DNA of 64,000 nucleotides from Desulfoscipio gibsoniae DSM 7213 (GTDB taxonomy: Bacteria; Bacillota; Desulfotomaculia; Desulfotomaculales; Desulfallaceae). This document shows positions 26,597 through 35,312 of the stretch, in pieces. Within the stretch, counting starts at the first letter, position 1. Each line of letters begins with the position of its first letter. The stretch is from the NCBI RefSeq assembly GCF_000233715.2, contig NC_021184.1:3248001-3312000 (forward strand), given 5' to 3'. The translations under genes and the position numbers were made by a program. The notes under the pieces are model-generated. The model saw only the letters and a program-made list of their open reading frames with translations, was not told the DNA's origin and ran no database searches.

Positions 26597-26630
26597 AGCC
26601 TTACCCAGTAATATCATACAGGATAAGGCT
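26597..26630 (-). terminator. Terminator of PIN-domain pair
   Basis: AGCCTTATCC pairs with GGGTAAGGCT (one mismatch) on the minus strand, followed by TATTCTT, 38 bp after the last gene of the pair. Confidence 0.6.
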
Positions 26631-26668
26631 ATAATTGTTGCACATCATTCAAATGTTTGTTCATACTG

Positions 26669-26896
26669 TTATTTTTTCTCCGTAGGCAAATCTGTGTTGC
26701 GCATTTTATTAATGCCAGAAAAAATATCTTCTATGCTCATTTGATTAAGCCAATGGCTCCTATCCTTTGTATAATTACCTGTTCCTAATTCGAACTGCTG
26801 GATAAATCTAGCCATGCCTGTAGGACCTAAAGCTTTTGACAGAGCAGCTAAGCCAGCACTGCGGATTTGACTAGGATTCATCATCCGATCCCGCAT
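26669..26896 (-). CDS. Conserved partner of PIN-domain protein, candidate antitoxin
   Basis: 75 aa. SAGLAALSKALGPTGMARF, QFELGTGNYTKDR and SIEDIFSGI recall a small conserved protein commonly seen beside PIN-domain genes. The start ATG 26896 has GGAGGTGA 6-7 nt upstream and overlaps the end of the PIN gene by 26 bp, so the two are co-translated. The order toxin-then-partner is the reverse of most type II pairs. The role as antitoxin is inferred from pairing only. Confidence 0.65.
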   Translation of the reverse strand: MRDRMMNPSQIRSAGLAALSKALGPTGMARFIQQFELGTGNYTKDRSHWLNQMSIEDIFSGINKMRNTDLPTEKK

Positions 26897-27335
26897 TTTG
26901 CGTCACCTCCATTAGCCATATAACCGGATTTTCAACTCTAACTTTCAGTTTACTTTTATTCTTTATTGCCTTATTTAAGAATTTATCATCAGTAGTAAGC
27001 AGTACTTCGACAAAAAAACTTTCAGCACAGGCAAGGTGCAAAGCGTCAAATGATTTAAAACCCAAGCCAACGAGGTAATTGGCACGTTTTTCAACTCTAC
27101 TATCTACATTTATTTTATCATGAGCCAGACTCGTAAAGGCAATTACTTTTTCTCTTTTTTCTAGATCAGGGGTAAGAGATACTTCATACTCAATTACCTC
27201 ACTATTGACTAAATACCATTTTCCTCTTTCGCAACCAGAAAGGATAGCCAGTACAGCTTCCGATTCAAGACGGATCCTTTCTTGTACCTGGTTATCAAAA
27301 GGCCTGTTTAGACAACAAACATCAAGATAAATCAT
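26871..27335 (-). CDS. PIN-domain protein, candidate toxin ribonuclease
   Basis: 154 aa. The N-terminal IYLDVCCLNRPFD gives the first PIN acidic residue; SEVIEYEV, SFDALHLACAE with the central Asp, and LLTTDDKFL with the last Asp complete the pattern. The start is ATG 27335 after AAGGAG; the earlier frame start is not supported. Paired with a 75-aa gene. Type II toxin with RNase activity is the family expectation. Confidence 0.82.
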   Translation of the reverse strand: MIYLDVCCLNRPFDNQVQERIRLESEAVLAILSGCERGKWYLVNSEVIEYEVSLTPDLEKREKVIAFTSLAHDKINVDSRVEKRANYLVGLGFKSFDALHLACAESFFVEVLLTTDDKFLNKAIKNKSKLKVRVENPVIWLMEVTQNAGSDDES

Positions 27336-27409
27336 ATTTTTCTCCTTAAAAAACATGCAATACCATCGTCGGCATTACCGGGAGGGGAGTAACGCAATGA
27401 GGGGCAAGC

Positions 27410-27464
27410 ACCATTTGGGGGGATCTGGAAAGCTGATTAAACTTTTCGGATCCCCCCAAATGGT
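27410..27464. repeat. 16-bp perfect inverted repeat
   Basis: ACCATTTGGGGGGATC and its complement flank a 23-nt loop, in the gap between the HepT/MntA and PIN pairs. No T run. Could be a transposon or IS end relic. Confidence 0.75.
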
Positions 27465-27612
27465 CAATCATTTAAAGAAAGAAATATCTTACTGCTTACA
27501 GCTACATCGGTGGAAAAATGACCTGGGCAAGTTGTTCAATTTAAGTACTTAAACTGTTGCCGGGACAGACGGAAACAGCATCCCCACCGCGATCTCAACG
27601 CCAAAGTGCTGA

Positions 27613-28035
27613 CTATTTTAAGATGGCCTGCTTAATTTCTATGGTAAATTGTTCAATGTCACCAAGGTTATCCAGCAATATATCATATAGTTCTTTTTCT
27701 GTAACCATACTATAAAAGTGAACCATTCTATTGCGGTAACCAGCCATTTGAACTAGTTTTTTACCCAAATCATTACTGACGAAATTATTGCTAGCCAATC
27801 CTTTGGCAATAGATTTATATTCTCCGGCCATTTCAATATTACCGGTTTTAGCCAGGAGATGCCTTCCAATATCGAATATTGCTTCTAATGACCTGCGCAG
27901 ATAGCTTTCTGCAGCTGCTGAATTAATATTATTTGAGATAAATTCCTCATAAGAAAGATAGGATAGTTTTTTGAGATTTTTAAGCCAACAGTTTATTAAT
28001 TCCAATCTTTGCGAAATCAGCGTTTTGTTTATCAT
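27613..28035 (-). CDS. hepT: HepT-like ribonuclease toxin (DUF86)
   Basis: 140 aa helical HEPN protein. The active motif RNRMVHFY (R-x4-6-H) lies near residue 102-109. It follows the MntA-like gene by 2 bp. In known HepT/MntA pairs the nucleotidyltransferase AMPylates HepT to neutralise it. The frame is intact with no sign of decay. Confidence 0.85.
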   Translation of the reverse strand: MINKTLISQRLELINCWLKNLKKLSYLSYEEFISNNINSAAAESYLRRSLEAIFDIGRHLLAKTGNIEMAGEYKSIAKGLASNNFVSNDLGKKLVQMAGYRNRMVHFYSMVTEKELYDILLDNLGDIEQFTIEIKQAILK

Positions 28036-28037
28036 GT

Positions 28038-28499
28038 CTACCCCAGTTCCTCCAATTTTTCCTTATAATACTGTTCCAACACCCAGCGAAAGTCAGCTGC
28101 TCTAGCTAGTATGTTGTGTTCGTATTTTTCTTGTATGTCCTCACTGACTGCGTAAAGGCAAATCCCTTTAATAGCTTCAAACTGAAATACAGAGTGGGTC
28201 TCCTGTAAAAAAACCAAATCCAGGCGTAAAGGTAGAAATAATTCATCCAATTGGTTGTATAAGGTGGAGTATAGCTTATACATAGAACCTTTTAACCGGT
28301 TTTCATCATCCAATATAATACCTAAATCCAAATCGGTAAGTGGATCTTTTATTACTATCTTTTTACCATTTATAACATCGAGACCATTGCGGGCTTGAGA
28401 ACCAAATAGATAGGCTAAAATAATACCGTTTTGTTTGCAAATCTCTATGAATCTTAGCAAGTTATTCATTAATAACACACCCGCTGCTTTTTTCTTCAT
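28038..28499 (-). CDS. mntA: MntA-like nucleotidyltransferase antitoxin
   Basis: 153 aa. GSQARNG near residue 33 with the downstream DLDLGII gives the minimal nucleotidyltransferase active site. First gene of a HepT/MntA toxin-antitoxin pair, separated by 2 bp. The start could be ATG 28499 or the internal ATG 28469; neither has a strong ribosome site. Confidence 0.82.
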   Translation of the reverse strand: MKKKAAGVLLMNNLLRFIEICKQNGIILAYLFGSQARNGLDVINGKKIVIKDPLTDLDLGIILDDENRLKGSMYKLYSTLYNQLDELFLPLRLDLVFLQETHSVFQFEAIKGICLYAVSEDIQEKYEHNILARAADFRWVLEQYYKEKLEELG

Positions 28500-28564
28500 G
28501 GTACCATTTTATGGTTATGTTAGTCAAATATCTATTATAATGTTGTCAACACCATTTAGGATAT

Positions 28565-28790
28565 TTAATTGAGTGGAACAGTAACGGCCAGTTCCGGAAC
28601 CTTGGGACAATTCCCTTCTGTTACGCCCTTTTCGTACAGAACGAGCAAAGTAGGTTCAATAACAATGGACTTTACGTCATTGGATGGAGTTACGCATTCG
28701 AAATACTTTACATTGCCGAGACAATGTTCAAACCTCACGCGCATCCGTTGCAGCCACTTCATTAAGCAGTGCAGCAAATCAAAGGAAATG
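28565..28790 (-). pseudogene. Frameshifted remnant of unknown gene
   Basis: The downstream frame reads NVKYFECVTPSNDVKSIVIE then TLLVLYEKG and stops at 28565. Upstream, protein-like sequence (FAALLNEVAATDAREV) continues in a different frame. A frameshift near 28735 is likely. No family recognised. Confidence 0.4.
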
Positions 28791-28834
28791 CGTATAACTG
28801 ATTAATAGCTGGTATTATAAGTTGATGTCATAAG

Positions 28835-28870
28835 ACTATAATGCTAACTATAATGCTAACTATAATGCTA
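28835..28870. repeat. Three tandem 12-bp repeats
   Basis: ACTATAATGCTA occurs three times exactly head to tail, between the decayed gene and the metallopeptidase gene. It resembles iterons in form only. Confidence 0.85.
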
Positions 28871-29022
28871 TTTATAACCACTGATAATCTCATTACCCTT
28901 TTGCTTATATAAAACAGGAGATTTAAACATTTCCTGAATCTAACTAGATACAAAAAGTCAATTCCCTCTTGTTTGCTGTAATTTGCAGTTCTGGATATCG
29001 AATTATTCCGAAATGTGAAGAG

Positions 29023-29727
29023 CTAAACCAAAGCCAATTCCAACTTATGCTTACGTTTCTTCCAATCCGGCATTACCCTATCCAGTAATCCATAAAAAGC
29101 CGGGCTATGGTCGTGATATTTTAAGTGGCACAGTTCATGGGCAACAACATAATCAATACATTCTTTAGGTGCACGGATCAAGTCTGCATTTAATGTAAGC
29201 GTTCCGTTCTTAGATAAGCTTCCCCAACGCTTTTTCATACACCGGATCTGCAAGCGGGGTTTCGTTAAAGAGAGTTTTTCAAATGAGGGCCAGCACCGTT
29301 CAAAACTTTCTCTAAACCTGCCTGTGGCTTTATCTGCATACCAGGCTTCCAATAAGCTTTTCACTTTATCTGATGAAGCGTTATCTTTGACCTGAATCAG
29401 GAAATACCCCCGAACGAGCTTTACCCCGTCTCTTTCCCCGCTAATAATTTTTAGACGATACTGTTTACCGAGATAGAGATGCGTTTCACCCCCGACATAT
29501 TGCCGGGGAGGCGTTTTCGGTTCAAATTGCCGAAAGTAGTCCAGTTGTCTTTTAATCCACCCGGCACGTTTACATACCCGCATTTTTATTTCTTCAAACC
29601 GTATACCAGCGGGCGCTTTTATCACCACCGTACTGTCAGGGTGAACGGCGATTTCCAGAGATTTGCGTACCATATGAATTACTTGGAACTCAATAAGGAT
29701 TGAGCCATAGGCTATCTCCCCTTTCAC
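29023..29727 (-). CDS. YgjP-like (DUF45) metallopeptidase
   Basis: 234 aa. The zinc motif HELCHLKYHDHSPAF near residue 190 (HExxH with a downstream His) and the upstream RMKKRWGSLSKNGTL block define the YgjP/DUF45 metallopeptidase family. It begins at a GTG that overlaps the HsdR fragment stop as GTGA. Such proteases often sit directly behind hsdR in type I restriction loci. A second copy is at 38486. Confidence 0.88.
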   Translation of the reverse strand: MKGEIAYGSILIEFQVIHMVRKSLEIAVHPDSTVVIKAPAGIRFEEIKMRVCKRAGWIKRQLDYFRQFEPKTPPRQYVGGETHLYLGKQYRLKIISGERDGVKLVRGYFLIQVKDNASSDKVKSLLEAWYADKATGRFRESFERCWPSFEKLSLTKPRLQIRCMKKRWGSLSKNGTLTLNADLIRAPKECIDYVVAHELCHLKYHDHSPAFYGLLDRVMPDWKKRKHKLELALV

Positions 29728-30611
29728 CTTTCATCCCTCACACTTCTATACCGCGCCACCTGCATGGCCTTTTCGATAAGTTCATCCATCTGGTCGAGAG
29801 TTATTTCAACGCCTCTATTGCCCTTAACCTCATCGAATAGATAATCGTCAATCTCATTAATCACCTGTTTCTGGGCATCTTCATCATCCCAGAATTGCAC
29901 CTTCCAATAACGAGTCAGTATATCCTGAATAGCAAGGGCTGTATCAGCGGAAAGTTCCTCGCATTCTGCCGCATCCAGATGATGTTGTTCAAAGAAAGGC
30001 TTAATGACACCGAAATAAGCTATCGCGTCTTCGTTGCCGGACAGTTTCCCGGGCATGTCATCATGTTGGCGGTTAGTAACTTTATTGCGAATCTCCATGA
30101 CCTTGTTTAGATAGTCGAGATCCGAAAGTCGCTTGGCCCGGAAATCTTCAATGGCCTGTTGTATCAGCTTGGAAAATTTCTCGTAAAACGCCGGATCTTC
30201 CGCTATCTTCTCAGTGATAACACGCTTTGTCGCATGGGCAATAGTGTCTGCTTTGGCTGCTGTAGTTTTCCAGTCGTAGACACCCTGTTCTTCCTTAACC
30301 TGGTTGAACATCTGGTCATCAAAGATGTTCACCGGCTTATTTAGTTGAATAACCTCATTGGCCTGGATATGGGTATCAAGCAGTTTTTTAATCTTTGGTT
30401 CGTAATCCCGGTAATCAACAGCTTCGGCGTAGCGAAGTTTGACGGCAGCCTTCAGATGTTGAAAACGTTTCAGGTCGGCCTTATAACGCCGCAGCGTCGC
30501 TTCGTCAATCCGCATGATGAATGACTCTGTTGATAAGGCAATCCCCAGAGTTTTGGCGTATTCAGCCAGCCGCTGGTAAAAATCTTCGCGCAGGGCGGCG
30601 TCGGCTAGCAA
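29724..30611 (-). pseudogene. hsdR: HsdR C-terminal fragment (type I restriction enzyme)
   Basis: About 295 codons. Sequence such as EDFYQRLAEYAKTLGIALS, KLLDTHIQANEVIQLNKPVN and NIFDDQMFNQV is typical of the C-terminal helical domain of type I R subunits. The nuclease and helicase domains (about 700 aa) are absent, and a TAG stop lies just upstream at about 30640. hsdM and hsdS are not present. It remains coupled to the metallopeptidase. Confidence 0.78.
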
Positions 30612-30725
30612 AACCTCATAAACTTCCGTGAAAATAAGCTAAATCCTCAACCACCGCCGCCAGAAAAATAATTTGCCAATGTCAGTGCCAACTATCCGGC
30701 AATTCCGGATAGTTCAACCTGTAAG

Positions 30726-31076
30726 TTAATTAAGATAAGAAGCCTTAATTATACGTAATATCTTGTTTAAACCTTCAATTTCTTTTCCTTCGGGAACCCT
30801 TATAAACAAACATCCAGTAGATTCTTGAATTTTTCTTTGGCGTATAGCATCTAATTCTTTATTAGTAGAAGTATTGTGGTGTTTTTCATCAAACTCAACA
30901 GCCAAACAAAGCCGGGGGAAATAAAAATCTACTCTATAATTACCAATATAAAATTGACATTCAAACTGTTCTATATCACAAAGTGCAGTTCGTAATATTT
31001 CTTTAAAATGGCGTTCTTTAGTTGGAGTAAGGCGAAATTGTTCTAAGGTAAAGTTAATAATAATTAAAACCCACAT
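30726..31076 (-). CDS. DUF559-type endonuclease-like protein
   Basis: 116 aa. QFYIGNYRVDFYFPRLCLAVEFD, then HHNTSTNKELDAIRQRKIQE and FIRVPEG fit DUF559, a Vsr-like PD-(D/E)XK nuclease fold, with D in VDFYF and E in VEFD as likely metal ligands. No clear ribosome site at the ATG, so a later start is possible. Lies between the HsdR relic and the TPP riboswitch. Confidence 0.65.
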   Translation of the reverse strand: MWVLIIINFTLEQFRLTPTKERHFKEILRTALCDIEQFECQFYIGNYRVDFYFPRLCLAVEFDEKHHNTSTNKELDAIRQRKIQESTGCLFIRVPEGKEIEGLNKILRIIKASYLN

Positions 31077-31182
31077 TACTTGGGCAAGACAAGTAGAATG
31101 AGTTAAAAATGTTGTGCTTTCTTTAATGTTGCCACAAGGATATTCCTGTGATATTCTTGATTTGTGAAAAATTAAATATTAC

Positions 31183-31306
31183 CACAAGGGGAGTTCCTGG
31201 TGTGGAGCTGAGAGTGCGGGCAAAACCCGCTGACCCTGAAACCTGAGCGCCAATTTGGCGCTGCCTGCATCGTGCGGGTACTGGATAATACCAGCGGAGG
31301 GATGTG
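31183..31306 (+). ncRNA. TPP (thiamine pyrophosphate) riboswitch
   Basis: The conserved THI-box blocks appear in order: ACAAGGGGAG, GCTGAGAG, ACCCTGAA-ACCTGA, and GGATAATACCAGCGGAGGGA. A variable-length stem is inserted between the third and fourth blocks. A terminator follows, so it should act by transcription attenuation on the thiM gene. Confidence 0.93.
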
Positions 31307-31324
31307 ATATAAATATTTTATGTT

Positions 31325-31360
31325 TAACCGCATTCTCTTTGGGAATGCGGTTTTTTATTT
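31325..31360 (+). terminator. Riboswitch-controlled terminator
   Basis: AACCGCATTC/GAATGCGGTT with a loop TCTTTGG and a T run, between the TPP aptamer and thiM. Confidence 0.88.
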
Positions 31361-31417
31361 AATCGCCAAAAGGAATAAGCAGGATAATTAATATTTTATG
31401 AAAGGAATTAATTGACA

Positions 31418-32026
31418 ATGACGGAAAAACTGCTGAAAGATATTGCCGGTGGTTTAATTAAAATAAGAGAAACCAAGCCGCTGATACACAACATCACCAA
31501 TATGGTGGTGATGAATGATACCGCCAATATATTGCTCCATATTGGAGCCTCCCCGGTAATGGCCCATGCCCAGGAAGAAGTGGAAGAAATGGTGGCCCTG
31601 TCCGGAGCTCTGGTGCTGAATATCGGCACCTTAACACCCGAGCTGGTGAAGAGTATGATTTATGCCGGCAAGAAAGCCAACCAACTGGGTATTCCCGTTG
31701 TACTAGACCCTGTGGGGGCAGGAGCCACCAGTTTGAGGACCCAAAGTTCACTACGTATTCTTAATGATATAAATGTGACTATTTTACGCGGAAACGCTGC
31801 CGAGATAGCTATTTTAGGTGGGCTGGATGCCACTGTAAAGGGTGTGGACGCTGCCGGGGTATCCGCCGGGAGCGCAGAGGTTGCCCAGCTGGTGGCTGAG
31901 AAATTTGGATTGATCGTAGCCATTACCGGAAAAATAGACGCTGTATCCGACGGCAAGCGGAGCATTCTCATTGAAAACGGCCATCAGATGATGGGCGGGC
32001 TTACCGGAACATGTTGGTTCCATTAG
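31418..32026 (+). pseudogene. thiM: Hydroxyethylthiazole kinase ThiM, 3'-truncated
   Basis: Residues 1-195 match ThiM: PLIHNITNMVVMNDTANILLHIGASPVMAHA, LDPVGAGAT, and LRGNAAEIAILGG. The usual end (TGTGCM anion hole and about 65 more residues) is lost; the frame ends as GGLTGTCWFH. The catalytic GTGC region is therefore broken. ATG 31418 follows AAAGGA; the upstream TTG is not needed. Downstream thi genes are absent, so the riboswitch now serves a broken gene. Confidence 0.85.
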
Positions 32027-32183
32027 ACTGATGGGGTACTTGGTCGCATGTATGGATAATAGCCATTGTGAGGTTGTATGGGATCCCTAAAAAACCTATG
32101 ATGTTATCCCGCCTGGTTTGATGGGCTGTTTATGATAAGTAATGATGCTGCATTGAGAGCAGGCCGGGTATAATAAGCTACGG

Positions 32184-33026
32184 TTAACTCGTTTCTATAA
32201 AATAACTTTTATTGGCCATTTTGGCCTTTGTAGAGGCTATACTCGCTTTATTTATAAGGTTTTCAATTACATCATAATATTTTACTTCGCTTCTGGCATA
32301 CTTTCTTTGACCACCACAGATGCCAGCCGATATAGTAGCGGAAACTCCGACCTTAGAAGTCTCAATAGCTATTGAATCAACTATGATTTTAACTAGTTTT
32401 TCAACGTTATTTATTTTTCTTAAAGAAATAAGAACGAATTCATCGCCACCATATCTGCAAACGAAGTCACAGTTAACTTCTATGCTATCTTTAAAAACTT
32501 TAACTATTTGTTTTAAACACCGATCACCATATACATGGCCATATTTTTTATTAAATTGCCCAAAATTATTTACGTCAAATAAAACTACAGAAATTTCATG
32601 TCCCTCAGAAAGTAACTTTGAAGCAACTTGATATATATAACTAGAATTATATATACCAGTTAATGGGTCGTATAGTTGACCTATATGTTTCATTATTGTG
32701 GATTTAGTTATCATTCCGACTACTTTACCGCTTTTTAATACAGGCATGCGTTCTATTTTATATTCATGTAATAGCTCCGCTGCTTCCCAAATTGTATCAT
32801 CTGATTCACAGGAAATAACCGGATTGCTCATTGAATCAGCTACAATCCGGTTAGGGTCATGAAAACGTACATCTTTGGAAGTAATTATACCAATTAAATT
32901 TTCACCTTCCATAACAGGCAGTCCCCCTACTTTGTGTTCTTGCATATACTCAGCGGCTTGTGAAACACTTTTCTCGGAGGTAATACAAAAAACGGGACTA
33001 CTCATTATGTATTCTACGTTATACAT
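32184..33026 (-). CDS. CBS-pair GGDEF diguanylate cyclase-like protein
   Basis: 280 aa. Two CBS domains occupy residues about 1-115 (VFCITSEKSVSQAAEYMQEHKVGGLPV and SCESDDTIWEAAELLHEYKIERMPV). A GGDEF domain follows with DPLTGIYNSSYI, VNNFGQFNKKYGH and YGGDEFVLI, an intact active motif. It probably makes cyclic di-GMP under control of an adenine-nucleotide ligand at the CBS pair. The start ATG 33026 overlaps the upstream gene's end. Part of a three-gene run with an HD-GYP-like gene. Confidence 0.9.
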   Translation of the reverse strand: MYNVEYIMSSPVFCITSEKSVSQAAEYMQEHKVGGLPVMEGENLIGIITSKDVRFHDPNRIVADSMSNPVISCESDDTIWEAAELLHEYKIERMPVLKSGKVVGMITKSTIMKHIGQLYDPLTGIYNSSYIYQVASKLLSEGHEISVVLFDVNNFGQFNKKYGHVYGDRCLKQIVKVFKDSIEVNCDFVCRYGGDEFVLISLRKINNVEKLVKIIVDSIAIETSKVGVSATISAGICGGQRKYARSEVKYYDVIENLINKASIASTKAKMANKSYFIETS

Positions 33027-33381
33027 TAATATCAACTTCTTTAAATACTGAAACCGAAATTTCTAATTTAGCCTTAATCAAAGATTGCGCGCTACTAAAT
33101 TTAATACCCTCTTCAAGTATGGTTTTAATTAGCGTATCACGTGGTATCCAATTAAATAAACTAGTTTTTACAGCTATGGCTTCGATATTGCTATTTTCGA
33201 TTAAAATAACCTCATATTGGCCTGGTGCAACGGCGTTAATCATTCTGCGAGTGGCCTCGGGACCGATGGGTGCACGTTTGCCTATAAGTAATAAGTCCTG
33301 CATCGGTGGGAGATCAAATTCAGAAAAACGTATTTGTAAATTTGCCTTTTTGTTGTAAAAATTCTTGTCGTTAGTACTCAT
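33019..33381 (-). CDS. Unknown protein in cyclic-di-GMP-type operon
   Basis: 120 aa from ATG 33381, after AGAGGTTGC. It contains LPPMQDLLLIGKRAPIGPEAT and GQYEVILIENSNIEAIAVKT, with no family recognised. It overlaps the CBS-GGDEF gene by 8 bp and follows the HD-GYP-like gene by 28 bp. Its location suggests a receptor, adaptor or regulator in the same signalling unit, which is inference. Confidence 0.6.
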   Translation of the reverse strand: MSTNDKNFYNKKANLQIRFSEFDLPPMQDLLLIGKRAPIGPEATRRMINAVAPGQYEVILIENSNIEAIAVKTSLFNWIPRDTLIKTILEEGIKFSSAQSLIKAKLEISVSVFKEVDINV

Positions 33382-33408
33382 AGGTGTGCAACCTCTTTTC
33401 AATATTGT

Positions 33409-34020
33409 TTATACAATATTGCTAAATGCTTGATGCCAAAAGTTCATCTCAAATGTTTTGGGAGGCGTTTTAATTAATTTTAAAATACATAATTCAAAGA
33501 TCTGGACTAAATCAGGGGCAAATTGCAGGCCTTTATTCCTATTAAGTTCCAAAAGAGCATCATTTAAAGTTCTAGGCTTTTGATATGGCCTAGGGCTTGT
33601 CATTGCATCAAATGCATCTGCTATTGCCACAATGCGTGCCAGTTTAGGTATATCCCTTCCGCACAAACCTTCGTAACCGTTTCCATCCCAGTGCTCATGA
33701 TGATAAAGAATAATTGGTAAAAGATTATTGCATTCTTCAAAATTAGATATCATGTCGGTGCCTAACACGGTATGCTGTTTAATTATAGAAAATTCTTTGT
33801 CCGATAGTTTTGTAGGTTTATACAGTATTTTTTCATCAATGCAGCTTTTACCGATATCATGAAGTAAAGCCCCTAATGTTATTTCTTTTATCTCTTGGTA
33901 GGTATAACCAGCATATTCAGCTGTTTTCTTAGCTAGATAACATACATTTAAAGAATGCATCTTCAGGTCATGAGGAAACCCTGAAAGTATGTTATTGACG
34001 GTTTCTATATCCAAATGCAA
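33409..34020 (-). CDS. HD-GYP-type phosphodiesterase domain protein
   Basis: 203 aa. Metal ligands H-HD appear in LLHDIGK near residue 54, YHHEHWDGNGYEGLCG near 107 (the GYP-like patch), and VAIADAFDAMTSPRPYQ near 132. It is a stand-alone domain of the cyclic-di-GMP phosphodiesterase type. It begins with TTG after GAGGAGG and is the first gene of a signalling operon with a GGDEF protein. Confidence 0.88.
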   Translation of the reverse strand: MHLDIETVNNILSGFPHDLKMHSLNVCYLAKKTAEYAGYTYQEIKEITLGALLHDIGKSCIDEKILYKPTKLSDKEFSIIKQHTVLGTDMISNFEECNNLLPIILYHHEHWDGNGYEGLCGRDIPKLARIVAIADAFDAMTSPRPYQKPRTLNDALLELNRNKGLQFAPDLVQIFELCILKLIKTPPKTFEMNFWHQAFSNIV

Positions 34021-34299
34021 TTGTTATTGTTCCTCCTCTTTGACAAAAGACATATTCATCGATAAGAGGGGGAAAGATATTAATTATCTTTTAATATCAT
34101 TTTCTCCCGCAACCTGGCAATCATTGCACTATTAATAAGCTCAAGCGCTTTAGACCCATGGCTTTGCGCCCTAATCTTTCGATGTAGTTTGCCTTTGTGA
34201 AACAGATATTAAACATAATTCAAACATATTATATAACTATTAGGTTACATATTTCAACAAAAATAAACTATGTGTATACAATAAAAATCGAGGCTTAAA

Positions 34300-34641
34300 A
34301 TGATTAAAAAGATTGTTGGAAAAAATATAAAGTATTACAGAATTCAAAAAAGCTTTTCGCAGACGGAAGCGGCCTCTTTAGTCGGTATTACACCTTCCTA
34401 TTGGGGGTACTTGGAAAGAGGACAGAAAAATCCTTCTATAGAGCTCGTTGCTATAATATCAGAAGTTCTCGGTGTTAAAGCAAGCTTACTTTTTGTTGAA
34501 TCACCAGAGAATTTATCAGAAGAACTTATGCTTTACCTGCATATTTTAAATAACATGGGTAACCAACACATTGGTTTTATATTGACTATAATTAAAGCCT
34601 ACATTGATTTACATAAAGATCTATCCCCGGTTCATGAATAA
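34300..34641 (+). CDS. XRE-family HTH regulator
   Basis: 113 aa. Residues 5-62 form a Cro/CI-type HTH (IKYYRIQKSFSQTEAASLVG, then YLERGQKNPSIELVAIISEVLGV). The C-terminal helical stretch may mediate dimerisation. It diverges from the cyclic-di-GMP operon and could control it. AT-rich. Confidence 0.85.
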   Translation: MIKKIVGKNIKYYRIQKSFSQTEAASLVGITPSYWGYLERGQKNPSIELVAIISEVLGVKASLLFVESPENLSEELMLYLHILNNMGNQHIGFILTIIKAYIDLHKDLSPVHE

Positions 34642-34717
34642 ACAAAATTGAACCTCTGGTTCATTTCTTTCCCCTGGAACTATGGCTTTCATATAAAATG
34701 GCTGTGCCGCACTTGCC

Positions 34718-34930
34718 TCACTTATTGGGGTTTGAAACAACCTTGGGCATTCTCTCCCCCACACTTCTCAACTGCAAAGTAACCCGGTCGTTCTCAGGCA
34801 TGGGGAAAGATATTTTAACTTGATTTTCATCAAGCCATTCCATGCAGATATGCTTATGCCAGAATTCTTGATCTTTAATATGAACTGCATCAAAACAAAT
34901 TCGATAATTTCCTCCGTATATCCACCTGAT
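34718..34930 (-). pseudogene. Remnant of an unrecognised gene
   Basis: The frame between two stops reads like protein (YRICFDAVHIKDQEFWHKHI, then WLDENQVKISFPMPENDRVT) for 70 codons, but no start with a ribosome site exists. Probably a truncated gene; unknown family. Confidence 0.35.
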
Positions 34931-34983
34931 TCACTCCCTTCTATAAGTATAGACGTTAGAAACGGATAAATCGTAGGACTTAA

Positions 34984-35085
34984 ATGGAATTTTCTTTAAA
35001 TGAAATTCATAATCAGTTTGCTATTATGGTTTTACGGGCAGAAGCTGTGGCTGCAGTAAAAAAGGTATTTGAACCAGGTTATTGA
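34984..35085 (+). pseudogene. Short open frame, possible gene start remnant
   Basis: 33 codons from an ATG (EFSLNEIHNQFAIMVLRAEA, then VKKVFEPGY). Composition looks natural but it is too short to assign. No ribosome site visible. Confidence 0.25.
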
Positions 35086-35312
35086 GATATAACTGTAAAA
35101 CTTGGAACCTGGCGATATGTAATTTCGTCCATTAAATAAATAACTGGTTTTATAGAAACTGCGAAGGAAAATAATTTTGAGGTGTTCAAGCTCTCTTTGC
35201 ACGCTTGAATCAGCTGACAGGGCTTGACCCCTCAGGCCAGCGCAGGGTTGGATAAAAGTGTAGGGATAAACGTAAATTTTATGTTTCAGCTTAACGAGGG
35301 GAGGAGCGACAG

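Larger units (their letters stand above)
28500..29022. other. Intergenic region with gene relic and short tandem repeat
   Basis: Contains a broken minus-strand coding trace (28565-28790) and a 12-bp tandem repeat at 28835-28870. No intact gene. Confidence 0.5.
34642..35312. other. Intergenic region with coding relics
   Basis: No intact gene. A minus-strand open frame at 34718-34930 and a 33-codon plus-strand frame at 34984-35085 look like remnants. A TTCAAGC/GCTTGAA hairpin lies at 35185-35209. GGGGAGGAG near the end is the ribosome site of the next gene. Confidence 0.45.

Noticed and set aside
27355-27552. 65-codon plus-strand frame upstream of the PIN gene
   Set aside because: It spans the 16-bp inverted repeat and has no ribosome site; probably chance.
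28835-28870. CRISPR array
   Set aside because: The 12-bp units are directly adjacent, without spacers; no other regular repeat-spacer pattern was seen anywhere.
29724-30611. Complete type I restriction system
   Set aside because: Only the C-terminal third of HsdR is present; no hsdM or hsdS and no helicase motifs nearby.
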